Shown here: positions 1-5,894 of the stretch, piece by piece
Position numbering within the stretch: the first letter of the stretch is position 1
Layout of the letters: every line of letters starts with the position of its first letter
Source: Candidatus Competibacteraceae bacterium
GTDB taxonomy: Bacteria; Pseudomonadota; Gammaproteobacteria; Competibacterales; Competibacteraceae
NCBI GenBank assembly: GCA_020445005.1
Contig: JAGRHM010000412.1
Location: forward strand, 1-9,981
Direction: 5' to 3'
Length of the DNA: 9,981 bases
Position numbers and translations under genes: made by a program
Notes under the pieces: generated by a model
The model's database searches: none
What the model saw: the letters and a program-made list of their open reading frames with translations, nothing else
Told to the model about the DNA's origin: nothing

Positions 1-56
1 CTTCCCCGTGAAAAAGTCGAACATCGCGTATTATTTAGTTTCAATACAGCTTCTAA

Positions 57-82
57 GCCACCATTTTCAGGGCAATGGTGGC
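57..82 (-). terminator. Hairpin at the 3' end of the Sel1 gene
   Basis: A perfect 9-bp inverted repeat (GCCACCATT at 57-65, AATGGTGGC at 74-82) encloses an 8-nt loop. The stop codon of the Sel1 protein (67-69) lies in that loop. No T tract follows on the minus strand, so this is not a canonical intrinsic terminator. It could be a transcript-stabilising hairpin or a factor-assisted stop. Bases 1-56 hold no gene I can identify. Confidence 0.4.
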
Positions 83-768
83 CGGTAGCGCTGGGCATAT
101 TCCTCAGCCAGACGCTGACCTTCTTTCAACTGCTCAGGATTGAGATTGCGAATGAGCTGATCCCGATTCGAGCGAGCCTTGGCGTTACCGCGCGCCGCAG
201 CAACTTCATACCAGGCGTAGGCAATTGCTGGATCCTTGGGCACCCCTTGTCCAGTCGCATACAATACCCCGAGATTGTTCTGCGCTGCTACATGCGCCTG
301 CTCAGCCGCCCGTTGGTACCAACGGGCGGCTTCGGCATAATCCTGTTTAACGCCAAAGCCATTTTCATAGAGTACCCCCAGATTGAACTGAGCTTCCCGT
401 AAGTCCTGAAGCGCCGCTTTTCGGTACCAGTGGACGGCTTCGGCATAATCCTGAGCAAGACCCAAGCCATTAGCATATAACACCGCTAAATTATACTGCG
501 CATGCACATGCCCCTGCTCAGCCGCGCGTCGGTACCAGTGGGCGGCTTGCATCTGATCCTGCTTGACCCCCAAACCCTTGTCGTACAGGACTCCCAGATT
601 AAACTGCGCTTCAGCTTGGCCGCTTTCAGCCAGGGGGCGCCATTCCGATAAGGCAGTCTGATAATCATCCCGGGCGAAGGCCGCCATGCCCCCCAGATAA
701 TCAGTCTGACCCAACATTGGCAATGTTATTAACACGAGGAAAATCAAAATCATGTGCAATAGCATCAT
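67..768 (-). CDS. Sel1-like repeat (SLR/TPR-type) protein with N-terminal signal or anchor
   Basis: A 233-aa protein. Residues 1-20 are a hydrophobic stretch (MMLLHMILIFLVLITLPMLG) typical of a signal peptide or membrane anchor, although positive charges before it are missing. Residues 36-179 hold four 36-residue Sel1 repeats with the recurring pattern A-x-x-W-Y-x-x-A-A then A-Q-x-N-L-G-V-L-Y and G-x-G-V-x-x-D; a partial fifth runs to about 200. The C-terminus is a short charged helix ending in a Pro-rich tail. Sel1 repeats are alpha-helical scaffolds that bind other proteins; the partner here is unknown. An in-frame ATG exists at 852, but the hydrophobic segment would then sit internally at residues 29-48. 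The ATG pair at 768/765 puts it at the N-terminus behind a GTGGG stretch, so I prefer 768. It stands alone, separated from the phasin by that gene's terminator. No specific function can be given. Confidence 0.88.
   Translation of the reverse strand: MMLLHMILIFLVLITLPMLGQTDYLGGMAAFARDDYQTALSEWRPLAESGQAEAQFNLGVLYDKGLGVKQDQMQAAHWYRRAAEQGHVHAQYNLAVLYANGLGLAQDYAEAVHWYRKAALQDLREAQFNLGVLYENGFGVKQDYAEAARWYQRAAEQAHVAAQNNLGVLYATGQGVPKDPAIAYAWYEVAAARGNAKARSNRDQLIRNLNPEQLKEGQRLAEEYAQRYRPPLP
169..663 (-). repeat. Tandem 108-nt (36-codon) Sel1 repeats
   Basis: Four full units and one partial unit repeat within the Sel1 gene. Parts are still near identical as DNA: the 19 nt at 327-345 recur exactly at 435-453, an offset of 108 nt. 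This suggests recent unit duplication or gene conversion, and makes the repeat number liable to change by recombination. Confidence 0.75.
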
Positions 769-952
769 AGAGACCCACTGTTTGGGATTATCGATAATGT
801 TACCTATCTCACCCTCTACATAGCCTTTACATATCGCAAGACACTGGAGCATGGGAACGAAAACCTACTGCCGCCCTACGGTTTTTAGTGAGCATCACTT
901 AGCTTAAATGTAAAAATACCTTCCAGCCGAATGATTCACACTAGCTTGTGCA

Positions 953-961
953 ATTATAACA
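953..961 (-). promoter_or_regulatory. Candidate extended -10 promoter for the Sel1 gene
   Basis: On the minus strand the sequence reads TGTTATAAT: a perfect TATAAT with the upstream TG of an extended -10. The hexamer 17 nt further upstream (ATATTC) is a poor -35, which extended -10 promoters tolerate. Transcription would start near 946, leaving a leader of about 180 nt before the start at 768. Confidence 0.35.
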
Positions 962-997
962 GCACAATGGTTTCTGAATATCCAACTCGTGTCTATT

Positions 998-1023
998 AAA
1001 AAAACGCCGCCTAAATGGCAGCG
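998..1023 (-). terminator. Intrinsic terminator of the phasin gene
   Basis: Read on the minus strand: CGCTGCC, loop ATTTA, GGCGGCG, then seven T. The 7-bp stem has one G-U pair and is followed directly by the U tract. It lies 39 nt past the phasin stop codon and has the classic Rho-independent form. It separates the phasin transcript from the Sel1 gene. Confidence 0.85.
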
Positions 1024-1062
1024 CTTGGCAGTCGAGTCTAGATTAAAGTATGCTCAAAACAA

Positions 1063-1410
1063 TTATTTAAACATAATATTCAACAGGTTGGACCTCGCGA
1101 GACAATTGACCTGCTGATAGTAATCAGCACTCCATTCCTTCAACGCACGGTTATCATCCAGCATACGATGACCGACGAAACTCCACACCGCAAGCTGGCT
1201 GTCCGCAAATTCGCTCAAACCGCGCGCGTCATGGACTTTCAAAACCACCTTGGCTTGGGCCACTCCCAAGTCCATGTATGCTTTGAAGCTATCCATGCTC
1301 AGCGCGACCCATTTTTCCATTTGCGAACCGATCAACCGGTTGAGCTTTGTCATTGGCTCAACAAATAATTTTAAGGGTTCACCCGACCCGGCAGGCATTT
1401 CGTTCATCAT
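1063..1410 (-). CDS. Phasin family protein (polyhydroxyalkanoate granule-associated)
   Basis: A small, mostly helical 115-aa protein without a signal peptide. The centre, with FKAYMDLGVAQAKVVLKVHDARGL followed by a Phe-rich helix and a late ADYYQQV, resembles the proteobacterial phasin_2 family: amphipathic helices that coat polyhydroxyalkanoate granules in the cytoplasm and limit their size and coalescence. The ATG at 1410 is chosen because AGGAG precedes it by 5 nt; the in-frame ATG at 1473 lies inside the operator-like palindrome, upstream of the predicted -10, so it cannot be on that transcript. The gene is monocistronic, with a promoter at 1442-1470 and a terminator at 998-1023. No PHA synthase or phaR lies in this window. 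The length matches short members of the family. The assignment rests on recalled family pattern, not a search. Confidence 0.82.
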   Translation of the reverse strand: MMNEMPAGSGEPLKLFVEPMTKLNRLIGSQMEKWVALSMDSFKAYMDLGVAQAKVVLKVHDARGLSEFADSQLAVWSFVGHRMLDDNRALKEWSADYYQQVNCLARSNLLNIMFK

Positions 1411-1441
1411 GTTATCTCCTCTAGTATGACATGCAACTGCG

Positions 1442-1470
1442 TTTATAACAGAAAGTATGTTGCGTCGCAA
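1442..1470 (-). promoter_or_regulatory. Sigma70-type promoter of the phasin gene
   Basis: On the minus strand, -35 TTGCGA (1465-1470) and -10 TATAAA (1442-1447) are separated by exactly 17 nt. They match 4 of 6 and 5 of 6 consensus bases. The predicted start is near 1435, giving a leader of about 25 nt that carries the AGGAG ribosome binding site at about 1416-1420. Confidence 0.7.
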
Positions 1471-1474
1471 CATA
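1456..1474. promoter_or_regulatory. Perfect 19-nt palindrome, likely repressor operator of the phasin promoter
   Basis: TATGTTGCGTCGCAACATA is a perfect inverted repeat: 9-nt arms around one central base. It covers the phasin -35 and about half the spacer, so a bound dimer would block RNA polymerase. Its core TTGC-N3-GCAA has the TGC/GCA half-sites associated with PhaR, the repressor of phasin genes in other proteobacteria. PhaR as the ligand is inference. Confidence 0.65.
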
Positions 1475-1507
1475 GATATGGAGGGCTGGATAGTTCCGGT
1501 TGAAAAT

Positions 1508-1536
1508 CTGAAACCTTTATATTGAGTCGATATAAT
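1508..1536 (+). promoter_or_regulatory. Candidate promoter of the GGDEF-EAL gene
   Basis: A perfect -10 TATAAT (1531-1536) has CTGAAA (1508-1513, 4 of 6 matches) 17 nt upstream. Transcription would start near 1543, about 26 nt before the ATG at 1569. A near-palindrome at 1517-1535 overlaps the -10. Confidence 0.6.
1517..1535. promoter_or_regulatory. Imperfect palindrome overlapping the -10 of the GGDEF-EAL gene
   Basis: TTATATTGA, one central G, then TCGATATAA gives 9-nt arms with a single mismatched pair. Its position over the -10 would suit an operator. The arms are AT-rich, so chance is a fair alternative. Confidence 0.35.
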
Positions 1537-1568
1537 GATTAATCAAAGTGGCTCATTAAGAGTTGATA

Positions 1569-4073
1569 ATGACTTCAGGTCTGTCGCCAGGATCTCTCAT
1601 GGAACCGAAACCCGCTCTTCCACACGCGCTAATCAACAAACTGCAACGCATCGGCGATCTCGCTGAAAAACTTGTTTACATCAAATGGAGCCAAGAATTC
1701 TTTATATTGATGTTGCGGGCGGCTCAGGATATCCTGGCTCTAGCTCGCCCATTGGCGGAACACCAACGTATCACCACATTAGCTGAACGCCTCGAACAGC
1801 AGATCAGCACTTGTCTAGAGAAAGGCGAACTGCCGAAAGGCACGGAGCGGGAACGGTTGATGGCGATATTGGATGCGCTCTGCCGCGCAGCTCCCACCGA
1901 CAGCGCCCACACCGGCGAAGCGGGGGCACACCGTCTGATTGAGACCATCACCACACCGCTGTTTCTTAACAATCCTGGAGGCGGACGGTCATCTTCTTCA
2001 ACAGATGAATCTGCATCCGCGCTCCCGTCGCTCTGGCTAATCGCCCTGGAATCGACACACGATCTGGGGCGCAAAATCGAACAGCGAGGCAGATTTCAAA
2101 TCCGGTGCTTCGCGAATCTGAGTACAATTCGCACGCTGCTGGAGCAGTCGGAAAAACCAGCAGCCCTGATTGTCGATCTGGATTACTCGGCTGATCAACA
2201 GATTGTCTTCCATGAAATCACGGCGCTGCAACCGTTGCTTGCGCCGGATGTGCCTCTGTTCTTCCTCGCTGACCGCGGCGATATCACGGCGCGGGTCGAT
2301 GCAATCAAGGCAGGGGGAGCAGGTTACTTTACCAAGCCGGTGGATATTCCCATGTTATTGGAGGCGCTGGATGGGCGAGTCTTGAAACCGCTAAGTCAGC
2401 GCGTTCTGATCGTCGATGAGCAGATAACCGTTGCCCGTGATATCGCCCGTTGGCTGGAAAGCCGCGGCATGGTGACCCAGGTGCTGGCTCAACCTCTGCA
2501 GATTTTGCCAGTGCTGCGTCATTTCCACCCCAGTCTGCTGATTCTGAGCGTCGATTTGAAGGAACTGGATGGATTGAGTCTGGCTCAGGCGATTCAACAG
2601 CACGAGCTGTTTCGCGAGTTGCCCCTGGTGTTGATGTCAGCACAGCCGGAAACGGCGCAGCGGCTGTCCGCTACGAGCCTGAGCGGGGAAGCGTTGCTTA
2701 GCCGGCCTCCAAATTCGGAATCGCTCGCCACAGCGGTCGCTAAACGGCTACGACAAGGACGTGGACTTCACTATAAATTCAGCCAGCTTAGCCATCGGGA
2801 TACCGTGAGTGGCTTGTACAATCGCCCCTATTTTCTGGCCTATCTGGAGCGTGCGCTTGTCGCAACGCATGTTAATGCCCAGTCAGCGGCCATCATGCTA
2901 ATCACCCTGGATAATCTGCGCACACTGGAAAGCCACGACGTTGCCGCGGCCGATGAAGTCGTTGAACAGGCCGCTAAACGTTTGCAGACCACCCTGGGAG
3001 CCGATGCGATCACGGCCCGGTTTAGCGACGCCGTCTTCACGGTGCTGCTCGGGTTTACCAGCCAGGAAGCGCTGCCTGCGACTGCCCAAGCTGTGCAAAC
3101 GGCACTGGAAACGGACCCCTACCGGTTAAGTCATGGGGATTTCGAATTGCGCGCCAGTATCGGCATCAGTATCGCCAGCCCCAGCTTGCGCGAGGCGGCG
3201 GTGCTTATTCAGCAGGCGGATCTGGCTTGCGGCATGGCCCGCGAGGGTAAGGATACTCGGATTCATGTACATCATGGCCGTAGCATCGAACAGGATACAA
3301 CCACCCCACAACAACGTCGATTGTTGGAGGAAATCCGCGAATCGGTGCAACAGCAGCGCATGAACCTGCTGTTCCAGCCGATTGTCAGCCTGCGTGGCGA
3401 TACAACTGAACGTTATGAGGTTTTGTTGCGGATGCGTAATCACGAGGGCTGGGAAATTCTTCCCGAGACCGTATTCAGCCTAGTCAAGCGCCACCGTATC
3501 GGCATGGTGCTGGACCGCTGGGTCATTGCGCACTCGATTCGAGTCTTGCGCGAACGACAGAAGCGCGGTCAGCCCGTGATCCTGTTTGTAAATATCTCGC
3601 CGACCATTTTGCAGGATGAGGAATTTCTGAACTGGCTGGAAGGCGGGTTACAGAAAACCGGAGTTCTAGCCGCCCATCTGGTATTTGAAATAACCGAAAC
3701 CACGGCTGAATTGTATAAGCTGGTTCTACAACCCTTCCTACTCCAGGTCAAGCGGCTTGGCTGTGGCATTTCCCTGGATCACTTCAGCGGTTATGAGCAC
3801 TCGCAGGCGCTGGCCCAAAGCCTGCGTGCAGACTACATCAAACTGGACGCACGGTTTACCGACGATCTGCTCAATAACAAGATTCGTCAGGAGGAGCTCA
3901 ATGAATTGTCGCGTATCCTGGGCGCCTGGGGCATGACAACCATCGTGACGGGTGTTGAGGACGCTATGATGCTACCGTTGCTCTGGGCATCCGGTATTGA
4001 TTATGTGCAGGGTTTTTTCTTGCAGCGGCCCCACACCGATATGAGCTACGACTTCGATCAAACGGTGCTGTAA
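1569..4073 (+). CDS. FimX-like protein: two receivers, degenerate GGDEF and degenerate EAL
   Basis: An 834-aa soluble protein. Start: AAGAG at 1558-1562 fits the ATG at 1569 better than an in-frame TTG at 1563. Residues 1-110 are helical and unidentified; 135-150 is a Ser-rich linker. Receiver 1 (about 153-273) has a candidate phospho-Asp (D203) and Lys256 but lacks the acidic pair on strand 1. Receiver 2 (about 277-395) has that pair (D283, E284), but the phospho-Asp is Ser327 and the Lys is Arg379. The GGDEF domain (about 405-570) carries SDAVF (486-490) in place of GGDEF and no RxxD inhibitory site, so cyclase activity is unlikely. The EAL domain (about 585-834) has EVL (617-619), N675, E707, K758, E797 and Q814, but the DDFG-type motif is DHFS (737-740). 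FimX of Pseudomonas has the same kind of changes (GDSIF, EVL) and binds cyclic di-GMP to control type IV pili. I infer a cyclic di-GMP receptor; residual phosphodiesterase activity cannot be excluded. ampD follows after 3 nt. Confidence 0.85.
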   Translation: MTSGLSPGSLMEPKPALPHALINKLQRIGDLAEKLVYIKWSQEFFILMLRAAQDILALARPLAEHQRITTLAERLEQQISTCLEKGELPKGTERERLMAILDALCRAAPTDSAHTGEAGAHRLIETITTPLFLNNPGGGRSSSSTDESASALPSLWLIALESTHDLGRKIEQRGRFQIRCFANLSTIRTLLEQSEKPAALIVDLDYSADQQIVFHEITALQPLLAPDVPLFFLADRGDITARVDAIKAGGAGYFTKPVDIPMLLEALDGRVLKPLSQRVLIVDEQITVARDIARWLESRGMVTQVLAQPLQILPVLRHFHPSLLILSVDLKELDGLSLAQAIQQHELFRELPLVLMSAQPETAQRLSATSLSGEALLSRPPNSESLATAVAKRLRQGRGLHYKFSQLSHRDTVSGLYNRPYFLAYLERALVATHVNAQSAAIMLITLDNLRTLESHDVAAADEVVEQAAKRLQTTLGADAITARFSDAVFTVLLGFTSQEALPATAQAVQTALETDPYRLSHGDFELRASIGISIASPSLREAAVLIQQADLACGMAREGKDTRIHVHHGRSIEQDTTTPQQRRLLEEIRESVQQQRMNLLFQPIVSLRGDTTERYEVLLRMRNHEGWEILPETVFSLVKRHRIGMVLDRWVIAHSIRVLRERQKRGQPVILFVNISPTILQDEEFLNWLEGGLQKTGVLAAHLVFEITETTAELYKLVLQPFLLQVKRLGCGISLDHFSGYEHSQALAQSLRADYIKLDARFTDDLLNNKIRQEELNELSRILGAWGMTTIVTGVEDAMMLPLLWASGIDYVQGFFLQRPHTDMSYDFDQTVL

Positions 4074-4076
4074 GGG

Positions 4077-4634
4077 ATGTGGATCGATCCCTTGACTGGA
4101 TGGCTGAACGCAGCGCAGCGGGTGGACTCACCGAACAGCGACGAGCGTCCTACCGGTTGCGCAATCGACTTGATTGTAGTGCATGGCATCAGCCTTCCGC
4201 CCAGCGAATTTGGCGGTCCCTGGATCGATGCGTTGTTCACCAATACCCTTGATCCAACTTTGCATCCTTATTTTGCGCGCATCGCCGGATTACGAGTTTC
4301 AGCGCATTTACTGATCCGCCGCGATGGGGGGGTGACGCAATATGTATCGTTCAACCGTCGAGCCTGGCATGCTGGCGAGTCCCTGTATGCCGGTCGCCGA
4401 CAGTGCAACGATTTCAGTATTGGCATTGAGTTGGAAGGCGTGGATGATCTTCCCTATGAGGACCGGCAATATCCGGTGTTAGCGGCCACAATCCGCGCCT
4501 TGTGGGAGGCTTATCCCACTCTTTCGCCAGACCGGCTGGTGGGACACGCCGACATTGCGCCAGGCCGCAAAACTGATCCCGGCCCAGCGTTTAGTTGGCG
4601 ACGCTTGCGCCGGCTCCTGGAGGAAAGTGGCTAA
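4077..4634 (+). CDS. ampD: 1,6-anhydro-N-acetylmuramyl-L-alanine amidase AmpD
   Basis: A 185-aa cytoplasmic zinc amidase of the amidase_2 family. It cuts the bond between 1,6-anhydro-N-acetylmuramic acid and the stem peptide during peptidoglycan recycling; in many gammaproteobacteria its loss derepresses AmpC beta-lactamase. Visible residues: H36 in VVHGISLPP, the family signature EFGGPWID (44-51), SAHLLIRRDG (75-84), WHAG (97-100), catalytic E118 in GIELEG, and H157 and D167 in GHADIAPGRKTDPGP. H36, H157 and D167 are the expected zinc ligands. Length is normal for AmpD. The ATG lies 3 nt after the stop of the FimX-like gene with no well-spaced ribosome binding site, so translation is probably coupled to it. 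The stop codon overlaps that of the convergent flavoprotein gene by 4 nt. A run of seven G at 4326-4332 is in frame. No signal peptide, as expected. Confidence 0.95.
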   Translation: MWIDPLTGWLNAAQRVDSPNSDERPTGCAIDLIVVHGISLPPSEFGGPWIDALFTNTLDPTLHPYFARIAGLRVSAHLLIRRDGGVTQYVSFNRRAWHAGESLYAGRRQCNDFSIGIELEGVDDLPYEDRQYPVLAATIRALWEAYPTLSPDRLVGHADIAPGRKTDPGPAFSWRRLRRLLEESG

Positions 4635-5791
4635 ATGAAGCAACCTGGATCAACCGGAGCATCCTTGCTAACCGGCTCTGCGTCAGTAACCGGCGCCCGC
4701 TCTTGAGTTGATTCCGGGTGTTCGCGCTTGCCCAGAAGGGCAGCTACCTGCTCTGCCCAGGCGGCGATCAATTCACCTGCGGGCCGCTTTTCGCATAGAT
4801 GGCAACCCTGACCGGCCCACAAGGCCATGAAATCGGTCAGGCCCTGTTCAGCGGCCGCTTGTCGCACATCACGGGTCAGGAAGAGTTGCAGGGGAAACCC
4901 CGGCAGGTCTGCCTCATGGGTGGATAATTCATTGACCAGCCGATTGCGCAGCACCCGACCGTGACGGCCAGTGAACACCCGGCTAAGAGTAGTGGCGATT
5001 TCGCTGCCCTGGCTCAACAGCGTCTTGTACGCAATATGAGCGCCGCTTTCCGGACAGGCCAGGAAAGCCGTGCCCATTTGTACCCCCACTGCGCCCAGCA
5101 TCCACGCGGCGGCGATGCCGCGTCCGTCCATGATGCCGCCTGCTGCGATAACCGGTGTTGAGACATGCTTGGCCAAAAGCGGCGCCAAAGTCAAAGTGCC
5201 CACCAGGCCCTGTTCCGGGTGACCGATGAAGGTGTTACGATGCCCTCCAGCCTCAGCGCCTTGCGCGATGATAAAATCGACGCCGCTCTCCTCCAGCACA
5301 ATGGCTTCGAGCAAGTGCGTAGCGGCGCCTAACAGGGTGATTCCGGCTTCGCGCAGCAGGTTCACATACTGGGCGTCAGGTACGCCAAAACTGAAGCTGA
5401 GTGCAGTGACCTGGGCTTCCAGGATCACGTCCAGTTGCTCGTCGAACCCTGGTAATTCCGGCAAGGGGGGCGGTTCTGGCGGCAGGCCTAGTTCAGCGCG
5501 ATAAGGCGCTAATAGTTCACGAGCACGGCTGATGCGTTCAGCATCCATTTTGATCGGATGACCCGCTGATAAATTGACCGCGAAGGGTTGATCCGTGAGC
5601 GCGCGCACCTCGGCAATCGCCTCCCGCAGAGCATCCGCATGCAGGTCGCCACCCGCCAGGCTACCCAGTCCTCCGGCGTTGGAGACGGCGGCGACCAGTT
5701 GTGGGGCGCCGCCCCCCCCAGCCATGGGCGCCTGGATGATGGGATAGCGAATGTTGAGTCGTTCGGTAAGAGGGGTATTAGGCCAGTTCAT
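4631..5791 (-). CDS. Nitronate monooxygenase-like FMN oxidoreductase (2-nitropropane dioxygenase family)
   Basis: A 386-aa cytoplasmic TIM-barrel flavoprotein. Family marks: YPIIQAPMAGG (16-25), NAGGLGSLAGG (38-48), the FMN-loop motif GAEAGGHR (178-185) with the probable catalytic His184, AAGGIMDGRGIAAAWMLGA (216-234) and GVQMGTAFLA (236-245), which binds the phosphate of FMN. Characterised members oxidise alkyl nitronates such as propionate 3-nitronate, but many relatives are NAD(P)H:quinone reductases or of unknown substrate, so the reaction is uncertain. Oddities: CHLC (330-333) where I expect a non-Cys loop; a disordered acidic tail of about 33 residues ending in GCFI; and a run of eight G early in the coding strand (5712-5719). 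The start at 5791 gives the usual N-terminus, though no good ribosome binding site precedes it. It lies 103 nt after the tcdA-like gene on the same strand and may be co-transcribed or have its own promoter. Confidence 0.87.
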   Translation of the reverse strand: MNWPNTPLTERLNIRYPIIQAPMAGGGGAPQLVAAVSNAGGLGSLAGGDLHADALREAIAEVRALTDQPFAVNLSAGHPIKMDAERISRARELLAPYRAELGLPPEPPPLPELPGFDEQLDVILEAQVTALSFSFGVPDAQYVNLLREAGITLLGAATHLLEAIVLEESGVDFIIAQGAEAGGHRNTFIGHPEQGLVGTLTLAPLLAKHVSTPVIAAGGIMDGRGIAAAWMLGAVGVQMGTAFLACPESGAHIAYKTLLSQGSEIATTLSRVFTGRHGRVLRNRLVNELSTHEADLPGFPLQLFLTRDVRQAAAEQGLTDFMALWAGQGCHLCEKRPAGELIAAWAEQVAALLGKREHPESTQERAPVTDAEPVSKDAPVDPGCFI

Positions 5792-5894
5792 GGGGATTTG
5801 GAATGGGTGGTTTGAAGACAGGTGGTAAGGTCAGGTTAAATTTTCCCGGCTAAACATTAATCCTGATGTGAATTATCCATTAAGTTAAGTTAAA
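5792..5894. other. Intergenic gap upstream of the flavoprotein gene
   Basis: An AT-rich gap between the end of the tcdA-like gene and the flavoprotein start. It holds a short direct repeat of TTAAG near 5880-5893. I see no convincing -35/-10 pair or intrinsic terminator on the minus strand, so whether the flavoprotein gene is read from its own promoter or through tcdA is undecided. Confidence 0.4.

Larger units (their letters stand above)
769..1062. other. Gene-free stretch between the Sel1 and phasin genes
   Basis: I find no convincing gene. An ATG at 852 extends the Sel1 frame but lacks a ribosome binding site. The stretch holds the phasin terminator (998-1023), a possible extended -10 promoter for the Sel1 gene (953-961), and a short inverted repeat AGTGA-GCA-TCACT at 887-899 of unknown role. 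The 3-nt centre is too short for a CRP site, which has a 6-nt centre. AAAACC (860-865) and GGTTTT (880-885) also face each other across 14 nt. Confidence 0.5.

Noticed and set aside
1..402. An open frame on the plus strand from base 1 to about 402 that could be the tail of an upstream gene.
   Set aside because: Nearly all of it is antisense to the clear Sel1 repeats and its translation shows no family pattern; the open frame follows from the repeat's codon composition. A very short real tail within bases 1-56 cannot be excluded.
887..899. AGTGA-GCA-TCACT considered as a CRP site.
   Set aside because: CRP half-sites TGTGA/TCACA are separated by 6 nt; here the centre is 3 nt, so it does not fit.
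1168..1368. A 66-codon open frame antisense to the phasin.
   Set aside because: It mirrors the phasin gene, has no ribosome binding site and no recognisable protein pattern.
2329..2643. A 104-codon minus-strand open frame within the FimX-like gene.
   Set aside because: It is a shadow of the receiver-domain coding sequence, with low-complexity translation and no initiation signal.
3126..3443. A 105-codon minus-strand open frame opposite the GGDEF domain.
   Set aside because: It is antisense to a well-supported domain and has no family pattern or start signal.
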